The notes under the pieces are model-generated. The model searched no databases. It was given only the letters and a program-made list of their open reading frames with translations, and was not told the origin of the DNA. A stretch of 64,000 nucleotides of DNA from Bradyrhizobium sp. SK17 (GTDB taxonomy: Bacteria > Pseudomonadota > Alphaproteobacteria > Rhizobiales > Xanthobacteraceae), in contig NZ_CP025113.1 of assembly GCF_002831585.1 (NCBI RefSeq), forward strand, positions 6,959,001 to 7,023,000, in the 5' to 3' direction. The stretch's first letter is position 1. Each line of letters opens with the position of its first letter. A program made the translations under genes and the position numbers. Shown in pieces: positions 7,697 through 16,702 of this stretch.

Positions 7697-8335
7697 ATGC
7701 TGGATGCAGCACTGATCGAACGAGCACTGGAAAAGACAGGCAAGAGCAAAGGCGGGCTTGCCCGCGCAATGGGAGTTCGGCCCGGAGCGGTGTCCGAAAT
7801 CCTATCGGGAATACGGTTGATCAAGGCGTCCGAGATCGCCCCGATCGTCGAGTATCTGGAGCTGAACTCGGTGCCGATCGTGGGCCGGGTCGGCGCCGGC
7901 GCCTCGATCGAGCCGGAACTGGAGCAGGTACCGCCGGAAGGTCTTGGCGAAGTCGAACTTCCGTTCCCGATGACTGAGGAGACCGTCGCCTTCGAGGTTT
8001 CGGGCGATTCGATGCTGCCGAAATATGAGAATGGCGACGTCATCGTGGTCTATCGCGAACAGCGTTATCCGCTGTCGAGCTTCTATGGGGAGGAAGCTGC
8101 GGTTCGGTTGAAGAGCGGCGAGCGCTATCTGAAGACGATCGAACGCGGCAGTTCTTCCGGTACGGTCAACCTCAAGAGCTTCAATGCCAAGCCGATCAAC
8201 GGCGTAAAGCTCGAATGGATCGGCGAGATTTGCGTCACCCTGCCCCGCGGCCAGATCGAACGGCTGCGCGGCAAGACGGCGTCGAAGGGCCGCAAGTCCG
8301 GCAAGGCACAGGGCGGACGATCGTCCGAGAAGTAA
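7697..8335 (+). CDS. XRE/S24 LexA-like repressor with intact peptidase residues
   Basis: A 212-residue protein. Residues 5-45 form an XRE-type helix-turn-helix, and residues 58-185 an S24 domain. SGDSM gives the nucleophile Ser105, and the RYLK segment the base Lys146. VGAG at 65-68 offers an Ala67-Gly68 bond like the one LexA and phage CI proteins cut in themselves. GGAGAGG precedes the ATG. The C-terminus is lysine-rich. It diverges from the GcrA-like gene and has a candidate operator in its promoter. The likely role is a stress-cleavable repressor of this islet; induction is inference. Confidence 0.85.
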   Translation: MLDAALIERALEKTGKSKGGLARAMGVRPGAVSEILSGIRLIKASEIAPIVEYLELNSVPIVGRVGAGASIEPELEQVPPEGLGEVELPFPMTEETVAFEVSGDSMLPKYENGDVIVVYREQRYPLSSFYGEEAAVRLKSGERYLKTIERGSSSGTVNLKSFNAKPINGVKLEWIGEICVTLPRGQIERLRGKTASKGRKSGKAQGGRSSEK

Positions 8336-8425
8336 CTGCGTCAGAACCGGACGGACCGATTCGCGTGCCTTCACGCCGAATCGGTCCGGCCAGTTGCGCC
8401 GAGTCTCGCATGTCGACAATATCGC

Positions 8426-8456
8426 TTGACAAACTTACGATTATCCGAAATAATCG
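8426..8456 (+). promoter_or_regulatory. Promoter overlapped by a palindromic operator
   Basis: TTGACA at 8426-8431 and AATAAT at 8449-8454 are separated by exactly 17 bases, a near-consensus sigma-70 promoter. A perfect inverted repeat, CGATTAT (8438-8444) and ATAATCG (8450-8456), covers the spacer and -10 box. The same half-site sequence occurs in front of the S24 repressor gene, so this is the likely second target of that repressor. Confidence 0.7.
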
Positions 8457-8489
8457 CCGGTGACAGTGAAACGCACCGAACGATTGGCA

Positions 8490-8765
8490 ATGCAGTATTT
8501 TGTCGTGATGATCGACTATGGCCGCAGAGGCCGGGAGGCGATCGTCGACCCCGAACTGACGCGACGCGAGGTCGTCTCGCGGATCGCGTCAGGCGAATAC
8601 GCGAACATCAGCTTCATCCATGAGATCGTCGAATCATCGGTCGAGGACATCACGGACGACATCCTTGCCGAGGCCGCCCTGCCTGAGATCTCCCTCACCG
8701 GGGCGAACCTGCAAGCCAATACACTTGACCACGCCCGCGATCTGCGCAAACACGAACCGGTCTGA
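8490..8765 (+). CDS. Small islet protein of unknown function, repressor-controlled
   Basis: A 91-residue acidic protein starting MQYFVVMIDYGRRGREAIVD. It contains the helix TRREVVSRIASGEY and an acidic segment, with no recognised domain. The ATG at 8490 is chosen; a GTG at 8460 in the same frame would lie almost exactly at the predicted transcription start and would require leaderless translation. It sits directly behind the promoter and operator at 8426-8456 and is the probable regulated output of the S24 repressor. Confidence 0.6.
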   Translation: MQYFVVMIDYGRRGREAIVDPELTRREVVSRIASGEYANISFIHEIVESSVEDITDDILAEAALPEISLTGANLQANTLDHARDLRKHEPV

Positions 8766-8936
8766 TGTCCAGGCCGCCCGCGTGGTGATTTCGAAAACGT
8801 GATTTTCCCATGACGGCCCACTTGGCCGGAACCGGAAACGAACTAGATAGGGTTCACGCAAAGTCTATTCGGACTGCGTGTGGGTTCCCTTGTAGATTGG
8901 CGATCTCGTTTCCCGGGCCGGTGATTTCTGCTTCCG

Positions 8937-10091
8937 ATGAATCCGACAAAAAATGCCGAGATCGCCGCGGCGGATAGCGATCTCAGGATTGCGCTGCTGC
9001 TCGGCATCGCGAACTGGTTTCTGTTCCTCGACCATGTCCCGCACAATGTCGTCAACGCGCTGACGATGCGCAATTTCGGCTTCAGCGGCGCAACGGACCT
9101 GTTTGTGTTCGTCGGCGGCTATGCGACGACGCTGATCTACACGAGGATGGCGGTGGAACGCGGCATGCTGGTGGCTGCCACCCGGATCTTCAGGCGCGTG
9201 TGGCAGCTCTACGCCGCCTATATCGTTCTGTTCGTCATCTATGTCGAATTGATCAGCTATGTTGCGGCCCGGACCGCGGCCCCCGAGATCATCAGCGAAT
9301 TCAACATCACCGGCTTCATCGATCACGGAATCCGGACGCTGATCTACGGCCTGTTCCTGCAGGCCAAGCCGCTCAATCTCGATGTCCTGCAACTCATTAT
9401 CGTCCTGATGGCGTTCCAGCCCATCATTGTGTGCGGGTTGTTCTACGTACCGAACGCAACGCTCGCCGGCTCCACCGCGCTTTATGCGACCGCTCGCGTG
9501 CTCGACTGGAACCTGACGTCATACCCGGATGGCCGTTGGTACCTGAACCCGTTTTGCTGGCAATTGCTGTTTGTGATGGGTGGCTGGCTTGCGCTCGTCG
9601 GCCAGCGATACGCACCTGCGATCCGTTCGTTGCAGAACATTCCCGCGCTGCGCGCCGCGGCATTGCTGTATCTGGTGCTCGCGCTCGCGATTGTCGTGAG
9701 CCGCGATATCCCGGCACTCGCCCAGGCGATGCCGGCCGGGTTGACCGATATGCTCCTGCCGAGCGACAGGGAGGATGTCGCGCCACACCGCATCCTGCAT
9801 TTCCTTACGCTGACGTTCCTGTTCACCCTGCTGGTGCCGCGCAACTGGGCGTATTTACGATCCTACGCCTTGCAGCCGATCATCAAGTGCGGCGAGGAGT
9901 GGCTCGCCGTGTTCTGTGCAGGCGTTTTCCTGTCCTTTGCCGCGCATCTGGTCCTCATCACCGGCCCGAACTCGGTGGCGAGACAGGTCGCGGTCAGCAT
10001 CGCCGGCCTCGCCGCAATGACTGCGGTCGCCTACTACGTCTCATGGTCGAAGCAGCAGGACAACAAATCGGCGGTCGGAGCTCATTCCTGA
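8937..10091 (+). CDS. opgC: OpgC-family membrane acyltransferase-like protein
   Basis: A 384-residue, many-helix membrane protein of the OpgC family. The N-terminal pattern, with FLDHVPHNVVNALTMRNFGF followed by DLFVFVGGYATTL, is characteristic. OpgC proteins transfer succinyl groups to osmoregulated periplasmic glucans; relatives in rhizobia may modify other envelope glycans. No opgGH genes are visible nearby, so this is a stand-alone copy. It converges with the GH3 gene, with 29 bases between stops. Substrate assignment is by family only. Confidence 0.8.
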   Translation: MNPTKNAEIAAADSDLRIALLLGIANWFLFLDHVPHNVVNALTMRNFGFSGATDLFVFVGGYATTLIYTRMAVERGMLVAATRIFRRVWQLYAAYIVLFVIYVELISYVAARTAAPEIISEFNITGFIDHGIRTLIYGLFLQAKPLNLDVLQLIIVLMAFQPIIVCGLFYVPNATLAGSTALYATARVLDWNLTSYPDGRWYLNPFCWQLLFVMGGWLALVGQRYAPAIRSLQNIPALRAAALLYLVLALAIVVSRDIPALAQAMPAGLTDMLLPSDREDVAPHRILHFLTLTFLFTLLVPRNWAYLRSYALQPIIKCGEEWLAVFCAGVFLSFAAHLVLITGPNSVARQVAVSIAGLAAMTAVAYYVSWSKQQDNKSAVGAHS

Positions 10092-10120
10092 GCCCCGTTC
10101 CAATCGGAAAGAAAGAGGCT

Positions 10121-11428
10121 CTAGTCGATCAACGAGGCCCGCCTTAGCCGCGCCTCGCTGTCGTGCAACATGATAGCGTCGAGTCCATCTTGTGCAGCCG
10201 CGTCGGTCGCGCACGCAAACAGACGATAGAACTGCGCGCCGTCATAGGCCACCAGCAGGAGATCAACGCCGGCGTTCAGCGCCTCGACAACCGCTGTGCA
10301 AACGTTGTGTTGATAGATTGCGCCCATCACAAGGTCGTCCGTCATGACGAGGCCCTGGTAGTTCCAGGTCTTCCTGATCAATCCGTCGATGACCGCCTTT
10401 GAATGCGACGCGGGCCGTCGAGGATCGAGAGCACTCACTGCCACGTGCCCGACCATCAAGCGTGCGCTGGTCGTCGACAACACGTCGCGGAACGGACGCC
10501 AGTCGCTCGCTTCCAGTTCGCTGACCGGCGTATCGAGATCAGCTGTGAAATGGTGCGTGTCGGCACGCACGCGGCCCAATCCTGGAAAGTGCTTTACGGT
10601 CGCGTTGACATCGGCGGACTCGAGGCCGTGGATGTAGGCGTCCGCGATCGCGCTGACCTTGGCGGGATCGTCTGAAATCGCCCGCTGATTGATGAGCGTG
10701 TTGAAATCAAGCCGATTGCGCTTTGCTTCCGGCCGAAGGTCGAGCACCGGAGCAAGATTGAGGTTGACACCGAGCGACGCCAGCTCGCTTCCATGGATAC
10801 GCCCGAACTCCTCTGCTTTTGCCTTTCGCTGGTCCGGCGCCAGGTCGACCAACGAGGCGAGCGCGGGCAGCCGCGTCAGCGGCGGTGCCAGATGAGAGAC
10901 GATGCCGCCCTCCTGATCCGTCGCCACGATCAGCGGTGGCAGCCCCGCCGCCCGCCGCCTCGCCTGCAAGGCAGCGATTTCTGCCTTCAATGCCTCGGCC
11001 GTCCGGCCTGCAACATTGCGCCCTGTGACATAGATCCCCCCAATCAATCCCTTTTCTGCCAGCGGAGCGACCTCGTCCAGCGACCGATAGCCGACGATGA
11101 AATGCTGCCCGAGCGACCGCGCGAGCGCCGCCTCGGTCCGCAGAACCCGCTGCTTGCGAAATTCGAACACACCGTGCGCTGCCAGCAGCACGAGCGGCGG
11201 CATACACCACAGGATGACCAGGAGCCTTCCTGCCCACGGCCGCCCGCGCCATCCGCCGAGGCGGAGCAACATGAACACGACGGCGCCACTTGCGATCACG
11301 AGCAGCAGATTGCCCATCCCACGCATCGGCACCAGATACGGATCGTTGCTGTTGATGCCCACAAGCACGAATACAAGCCCAACGATCCAGAGCAACGTAG
11401 TACGGACGATTTGCATGGAGCCACGCAT
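10121..11428 (-). CDS. Membrane-anchored GH3 glycosidase, NagZ-like
   Basis: A 435-residue protein. Residues 8-90 hold about three hydrophobic segments, and the GH3 catalytic domain follows. NagZ-type motifs are seen: DQEGG at 171-175, KHFPGLG at 279-285 with the catalytic histidine, and TDDLVMGA at 363-370 carrying the nucleophile aspartate. NagZ removes N-acetylglucosamine from muropeptides in the cytosol; ordinary NagZ is about 340 residues and has no membrane segments. The added anchor would place the enzyme at the inner membrane. It is divergent from the DUF4173 gene. Confidence 0.85.
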   Translation of the reverse strand: MRGSMQIVRTTLLWIVGLVFVLVGINSNDPYLVPMRGMGNLLLVIASGAVVFMLLRLGGWRGRPWAGRLLVILWCMPPLVLLAAHGVFEFRKQRVLRTEAALARSLGQHFIVGYRSLDEVAPLAEKGLIGGIYVTGRNVAGRTAEALKAEIAALQARRRAAGLPPLIVATDQEGGIVSHLAPPLTRLPALASLVDLAPDQRKAKAEEFGRIHGSELASLGVNLNLAPVLDLRPEAKRNRLDFNTLINQRAISDDPAKVSAIADAYIHGLESADVNATVKHFPGLGRVRADTHHFTADLDTPVSELEASDWRPFRDVLSTTSARLMVGHVAVSALDPRRPASHSKAVIDGLIRKTWNYQGLVMTDDLVMGAIYQHNVCTAVVEALNAGVDLLLVAYDGAQFYRLFACATDAAAQDGLDAIMLHDSEARLRRASLID

Positions 11429-11657
11429 GACTGAAGAAGCAGACCTGATGCGTCCGTATCAGACGGGATTCACTGGCGCGAGCCGATAAGTCGCGTCTGC
11501 ACGCAATCTGCATAAGAATCCTGAACTCTTGCAGATCGTGTTCCAGGCATTTGCACATGTACGCCTCAAGGTTCGTCCGAGCGGCACCTCGATCCCAAAC
11601 CCAAGCAAGCGGATCGAGACGCTGCGGCCGACACACCCCAGCGATCCTGAGGTCATC

Positions 11658-13145
11658 ATGACAAGCCTTGCGCCACCTGAGATCAAAACCCGGTCGATCA
11701 ACGACAAGCCGCTTCCGGTCAAGATTGCGACCACGCTCGCTCTCGCGGCGCTGGCCGATTGGCTGTTCTACGACCAGCGTCTCGGACTTTCCGTCATCAT
11801 CTTTGCTGCCGCGCTCGCCTCCGCGTCGCTGTTCATCAATCTTGGCAATCTCGACTATCGCCGATTGCTGCTCGCCGGAACGATCTTGCTCGCCGGACTG
11901 CTGCCTGCGATCGAAGAGTTCAACGCCGCTTCACTGGCCATTGTTGTCCTCGCGCTCGGCGCTGCGCTGATGCTAACGACCAATCATCATCTCGACGGTC
12001 TCGCCGCGGGAGCTTCCTCCCTGCTCGATCTCTATCTGGTCGGCCCCTTCAGACTATTCCAGGATGCGATCTCCGCATTCAATTGGCCAGTGCTCACCAG
12101 GGGCTTCACCCTGTGGTGCGTGCCGTTGGTGCTCGGAAGCCTCTTTATCTTGCTGTTCGTGGCAGCAAACCCTTTGCTGGCGAAATGGATCGGCCAGCTG
12201 AATCCGGGTGACCCGTCCTCCTATCTCAGCATCAGCCGTACGCTGTTCTGGATCGCGGCGCTGGCACTGGTATGGCCCTTCATCCAAGTCAAATGGCGCA
12301 GTAATACGGAGCTTGCGGACCCCCGACGCCAATTTGCCGCGAACGATCCGCCGCGCGCGGCCGAAATCACGAACCTGCTCAGCGTCGGCACGGTCCTGCG
12401 CTCACTGATCCTGTTCAACCTGCTGTTTTCCATCCAGACCATCCTCGACCTGATCTATCTTTGGGGCAACGGGACGCTGCCCGCCGACGTGACCTACGCA
12501 TCCTATGCTCATCGTGGCGCGTATCCGCTCATCGTCACCGCACTGCTGGCCGCCGGTTTCGTCCTGGTGACCATGCGGCCGGGTGGTTCCGCCGAGCGGT
12601 CGCGCGCGATGCGCGCACTGGTTTACGTCTGGATCGGACAGAATGTCCTGCTGGTGATCTCGTCGATGCTCCGGCTTGACCTTTACGTCCAGATCTACTT
12701 GCTCACCTATTGGCGGATCTCGGCTTTCATCTGGATGCTGCTCGTCGTGAGCGGCTTGGTCCTGATCCTGGCGCGTATCGTTTTGCAGCGCTCGAACGAC
12801 TGGCTGATCCGCACCAACCTGCTCGCATTGACGATCGTCCTCTACACCTGCTCCCTGGTCAATTTTGCCGCCATCATTGCCGACTACAACATCAGCCATA
12901 GCCGGGAAGCCTCGGGCAACGGGGTCAACCTGGATATCGACTATCTGGTCCGGCTCGGGCCACAGGCCCTCCCGGCAATCGATCGAGGGCTCGCGCTCCA
13001 CGCTTTCGATCCCATCCTTGTTTACCACCGCAATTGCCTTGTAAAAGAGCAGCGCGAGCGGATGGTCTCCTGGCGGAGCTGGGGCTTCCGCAACTGGCGG
13101 CTCCAGCGCATGCTGGATCGCCAGCAGGGTTCAGCCGCGAGCTAG
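11658..13145 (+). CDS. DUF4173 multi-spanning membrane protein
   Basis: A 495-residue membrane protein with about twelve hydrophobic segments. The C-terminal half contains the DUF4173-type stretch VYVWIGQNVLLVISSMLRLD, then YWRISAFIWMLLV. The ATG at 11658 follows GAGG by six bases; the longer frame from 11529 adds a poorly structured leader. It is 25 bases upstream of a response regulator and histidine kinase pair, so it is likely part of the same operon. The function of this family is unknown; the order suggests involvement in envelope signal sensing. Confidence 0.8.
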   Translation: MTSLAPPEIKTRSINDKPLPVKIATTLALAALADWLFYDQRLGLSVIIFAAALASASLFINLGNLDYRRLLLAGTILLAGLLPAIEEFNAASLAIVVLALGAALMLTTNHHLDGLAAGASSLLDLYLVGPFRLFQDAISAFNWPVLTRGFTLWCVPLVLGSLFILLFVAANPLLAKWIGQLNPGDPSSYLSISRTLFWIAALALVWPFIQVKWRSNTELADPRRQFAANDPPRAAEITNLLSVGTVLRSLILFNLLFSIQTILDLIYLWGNGTLPADVTYASYAHRGAYPLIVTALLAAGFVLVTMRPGGSAERSRAMRALVYVWIGQNVLLVISSMLRLDLYVQIYLLTYWRISAFIWMLLVVSGLVLILARIVLQRSNDWLIRTNLLALTIVLYTCSLVNFAAIIADYNISHSREASGNGVNLDIDYLVRLGPQALPAIDRGLALHAFDPILVYHRNCLVKEQRERMVSWRSWGFRNWRLQRMLDRQQGSAAS

Positions 13146-13170
13146 ATGGCTTCGTATCCGGAGTGAACTT

Positions 13171-13869
13171 GTGACCAACCGCATTCTTGTCGTCGACGAT
13201 GACCTCCATATCCGGGAGGTCATCCGCGTCGCTCTGAAAAAGGCGGGTATGAACGTCAGCGAGGCGCGCGATGGGAAGGAGGCCCTGGCCCGGTTTTCCG
13301 CCGAGCCACCGGACCTGATCGTGCTCGATATCGGCATGCCGGAATTCGACGGCCTCGATGTCTGCCGGGAGATCCGCAAATCATCCGACGTGCCGATCTT
13401 GTTCCTGTCCGCCCGCGACGATGAGATCGATCGCGTCCTCGGGCTCGAGATCGGCGGCGACGACTATGTGACCAAGCCCTTCAGCCCGCGCGAACTCGTC
13501 GCGCGGGTCAATGTGATTCTGCGACGGCTGGCGCCACGGCCGGGCGTGCCGGAATCGGGTGCCCTCTCCAAGGGGCAGCTCTCGGTCGATCCCGAACAGC
13601 ACGTCGCAACATTCGGTGATACGCCGCTGCATCTGACCGCGATCGAGTTCGGCATCCTGCGCGCGTTCCTGACGCGACCTACCGCGGTGTTCAACCGTGA
13701 GCAGATCATGAGCGCAGCCTATCAGCTCAATATCCAGGTCTCCGACCGCACCATCGACAGCCATATCCGCAACATCAGAGCCAAGCTCGCCGCGGTGAAA
13801 TGCGACAATGTCATCGAGACCGTGCATGGCGTCGGGTTCAAGCTCGGCAGGTGCGAGCCTCCCGCATGA
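13171..13869 (+). CDS. OmpR-family response regulator
   Basis: A 232-residue two-domain regulator. The receiver has the acidic pair at 10-11, phospho-acceptor Asp53 (VLDIGMP), Ser80 and Lys102. The C-terminal winged helix includes DRTIDSHIRNIRAKL. The start is GTG at 13171 with GGAG upstream. Its stop overlaps the kinase start by four bases. Resemblance to CreB is general; target genes are unknown. The upstream DUF4173 membrane protein is a probable operon partner. Confidence 0.9.
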   Translation: MTNRILVVDDDLHIREVIRVALKKAGMNVSEARDGKEALARFSAEPPDLIVLDIGMPEFDGLDVCREIRKSSDVPILFLSARDDEIDRVLGLEIGGDDYVTKPFSPRELVARVNVILRRLAPRPGVPESGALSKGQLSVDPEQHVATFGDTPLHLTAIEFGILRAFLTRPTAVFNREQIMSAAYQLNIQVSDRTIDSHIRNIRAKLAAVKCDNVIETVHGVGFKLGRCEPPA

Positions 13870-15458
13870 CGTCTTTCCGTGCCCGACAGAAGTGGCGCCC
13901 TTCGCTCAGCTTCGTCATCTTCGCCGTGCTTGCCCTGGTCGCCGTGCTCCCGTTGCTCGGACTGTTCTTCTTCCGGCTCTATGACAACCAGCTCATTCGC
14001 CAGACCCAGGCCGAACTGATCGCGCAGAGCCGCGTGCTGGCTGTGATCTATGCACGGGACGTGCAGGCGCAGCTTGCCAATGGCATCCCGCTCGGCGCCG
14101 CAGTTCCACCCGAGGCGCTTCCCGATCCGGGCGATCAGGTGACGCCGATCCGGCCCGAGCTCGATCTTGCCGGCAACGATCTTCTGCGGCGACGGCCCGA
14201 CGCGCTTCCTGCGCCCAAGCCGGCAGATCCGGCTCACATCGCCATCGGCGCGCGGCTCATGCCCCTCGTGCTGGAGACCCAGAAAGTGACGCTGGCGGGC
14301 TTCCGGATTCTCGATCCGCAAGGCGTCGTCATCGCGGGACGCCAGGAGGTCGGACAATCCCTCGCCCATATCGAAGAGGTGGCGGCGGCGTTACGCGGCC
14401 AGTATAGCGCTGCGCTGCGCATCCGTATCCCCGACAAGCCTCCGCCGCCGATCTATTCGATCAGCCGCGGCGTCGGTGTCCACGTCTTCTCGGCAATGCC
14501 CGTCATCGTCAACGATCGGGTTGCCGGCGTGATCTATGCGTCGCGGACGCCGAGCAACATTTTCGAGCATCTCTATCGGGAACGCGGCAAGTTTCTGCTG
14601 GCCGCGATCGTCGTCGTCCTGGCGACAATCGCCATCGGCTTGGTGTTCTCGCGCACTGTCACGCGGCCGATGCGTGAGCTGGTCGACCGCGCCGTGCAGA
14701 TCGGCCGTGGCGATCGCGATGCATTCAAGGCGCTGGACCATTATGGCACCCGTGAACTCGCGCAACTCTCTGACAGCTTCTTCGGCATGGCGCAGCAATT
14801 GTCGCGCCGCTCCGACTATATCGCCACCTTCTCCGCGCACCTGACGCATGAGTTGAAATCGCCGCTGACCTCGATCAAGGGCGCCGCCGAGTTGCTCCTG
14901 GACTCGCTGCACAGCAAGACGGCGACGCTCACACGGAGCGAGCAGACGAACTTCGTGTCGAACATCCTCGGCGATGCGGAGCGCCTGGAGGCCATGAGCC
15001 ACCGGCTGCGCGAGCTGGCCCGCGCCCAGGGCGTGCCGGAGAACGGGCAGACACAGCTCGCAGACGTCATCGATGGCCTGAGGAACCAGTTTCCAGCTCT
15101 CGCCATCAGCGCCGGCGGTTGCCTTGAACGTTCGATCGGCATGTCCACCGAAAAGGCCATGATCGTGTTGGCCCATCTGGCCGACAACGCGATCCGTCAC
15201 AATGCAAAATCGCTGGCCATCGAGGCGGTCGGCGAGACGTCCGGCATCCGTGTCACTGTCGGCAATGACGGCGATCCGATTTCCGAGCCCAATCGCGACC
15301 GGATCTTCGACGCGTTCTTCACCACCCGCCGCGATGCGGGCGGCACCGGCATGGGGCTCGCGATCGCGCAGGCGGTGATGGTGAGCCACGGCGGCTCGAT
15401 CCGCCTCCTGCCCGCCAGCCGCGGCGTCGCCTTCGAGCTGGAATTCCCCGCTATCTGA
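13866..15458 (+). CDS. Sensor histidine kinase, CreC-like
   Basis: A 530-residue inner-membrane kinase. Transmembrane helices lie near residues 18-38 and 243-262, with a periplasmic sensor region of about 200 residues between, then a HAMP linker. The HisKA box is AHLTHELKSPLTSIKG with phospho-acceptor His328. The ATPase N box (DNAIRH) and G box (GTGMGLAIA) are intact. The ATG overlaps the response-regulator stop. The signal is unknown; the proline-rich periplasmic segment near residues 75-125 may be a loop. Confidence 0.9.
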   Translation: MTSFRARQKWRPSLSFVIFAVLALVAVLPLLGLFFFRLYDNQLIRQTQAELIAQSRVLAVIYARDVQAQLANGIPLGAAVPPEALPDPGDQVTPIRPELDLAGNDLLRRRPDALPAPKPADPAHIAIGARLMPLVLETQKVTLAGFRILDPQGVVIAGRQEVGQSLAHIEEVAAALRGQYSAALRIRIPDKPPPPIYSISRGVGVHVFSAMPVIVNDRVAGVIYASRTPSNIFEHLYRERGKFLLAAIVVVLATIAIGLVFSRTVTRPMRELVDRAVQIGRGDRDAFKALDHYGTRELAQLSDSFFGMAQQLSRRSDYIATFSAHLTHELKSPLTSIKGAAELLLDSLHSKTATLTRSEQTNFVSNILGDAERLEAMSHRLRELARAQGVPENGQTQLADVIDGLRNQFPALAISAGGCLERSIGMSTEKAMIVLAHLADNAIRHNAKSLAIEAVGETSGIRVTVGNDGDPISEPNRDRIFDAFFTTRRDAGGTGMGLAIAQAVMVSHGGSIRLLPASRGVAFELEFPAI

Positions 15459-15643
15459 CCCGTCGCAGAACCAGCGACCACACCCGGGCAATTTCCCGCG
15501 TGATGGACAAAGCTGAGATTGATATCCCGGTGCTTCCCCAGGGCTTCATTGTCATCAGGCATGTGCAACCGAGCCATGCTTGACGCGCAATTTCGTTTAT
15601 GCGCAGCTGCTCAAAACAACATTGATATTCAGGGGCAGGAGAT

Positions 15644-16675
15644 ATGGGCGGGCTTCGGCGCGTATTGGCCGGTTACGGCTTCCTCATCGCATCGGTCAAT
15701 CTGGCGGCAGCGGCGGAACCGATCAAGCTGCGGGTCGCCGACTCCTTTCCGAAGGGGCACTATCTCGTCCGCCTGGTGCTCGAGCCCTGGATGGCCGAAG
15801 TCCAGAAGCGTACCAACAATGCGGTAACGTTCGAACACTATCCGGCGCAGCAGCTCGGCAAGGCCGCCGATATGCTCAAGCTGACGCAAACCGGCGTCGC
15901 CGATATCGGCTATGTCGCGCCCGCCTATGTCTCGGACAAGATGCCGGTCTCCGAAGTCGCGATGCTCCCCGGCATGTTCGAGCATTCCTGCCAGGGCACA
16001 CTCGCCTATTGGAAGACCGCGCGGAGCGGCGTAATCGCACAGCAGGATTATACCGCGAACGGCATCCGCCTGCTGCTCGCGGTGAGCCTGCCGCAGTACC
16101 GCATCTTCACGGTCAAGCAACCGGTGAAGGAGACCGGCGACGTTACCGGCCTCAAGCTGCGATCGACCGGCGGTGCGCAGGACCTCACTTTGCGCGCCAT
16201 CGGAGCCGTGCCCGTGCGCATGGCAGCGCCAGATGCCTATGAATCCCTGCAGCGCGGCACCATGGATGGGCTGCTGTTCCCGCTGGAGAGCGTGGTCGCA
16301 TACGGCGCCGACAAGTTGGTGAAATATTCGACCGACGGCGTCGGCTTCGCCAGCTTCATCGTCGCCTATTCGATCAGCGACACCGTCTGGAAGAGGCTTC
16401 CACCCGATGTTCAGAAGGCGATGGCCGACGTTGCCGAGGAGATCATTCCGTCGGCATGCCAGCAGGTCCAAAAATCCGACGATGAGACCAAGAAATCGCT
16501 TGAGGCCGCCGGGGTGCGGTTCGAGACCTTGCGGCCGGACGTGAATGCCAAGTTCAAGGATTTGATGAAAGGCGTCGCCAAGACCTGGGCCGACGGCCTC
16601 GATGGGCGCGGCAAACACGGCAGCGACGCGCTGAAAGAGTTCGATGCGGCGGTTGCAGCCATTCCCGCCAAGTGA
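15644..16675 (+). CDS. dctP: TRAP transporter substrate-binding protein, first copy
   Basis: A 343-residue DctP-family protein with a signal peptide ending near residue 24 (AAAAEP). The TRAP signature is clear in EHYPAQQLGKAADML and LKLRSTGGAQDL. CAGGAGAT precedes the ATG. The DctQ gene starts 27 bases later. It binds an acid in the periplasm and delivers it to the DctQM carrier. A second DctP gene downstream (18561) has the same plan and conserved stretches, so the carrier probably serves two binding proteins. The ligand is unknown, but the linked CoA-transferase suggests a carboxylic acid. Confidence 0.9.
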   Translation: MGGLRRVLAGYGFLIASVNLAAAAEPIKLRVADSFPKGHYLVRLVLEPWMAEVQKRTNNAVTFEHYPAQQLGKAADMLKLTQTGVADIGYVAPAYVSDKMPVSEVAMLPGMFEHSCQGTLAYWKTARSGVIAQQDYTANGIRLLLAVSLPQYRIFTVKQPVKETGDVTGLKLRSTGGAQDLTLRAIGAVPVRMAAPDAYESLQRGTMDGLLFPLESVVAYGADKLVKYSTDGVGFASFIVAYSISDTVWKRLPPDVQKAMADVAEEIIPSACQQVQKSDDETKKSLEAAGVRFETLRPDVNAKFKDLMKGVAKTWADGLDGRGKHGSDALKEFDAAVAAIPAK

Positions 16676-16702
16676 TCGAGCAGAGCCACTGGGAGAGCAA
16701 TT

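Noticed and set aside
8855..8880. Hairpin before the opgC gene as a terminator or riboswitch
   Set aside because: The stem (CACGCA..GTC with GAC..TGCGTG) has a two-base bulge and no T tract; it matches no riboswitch I know.
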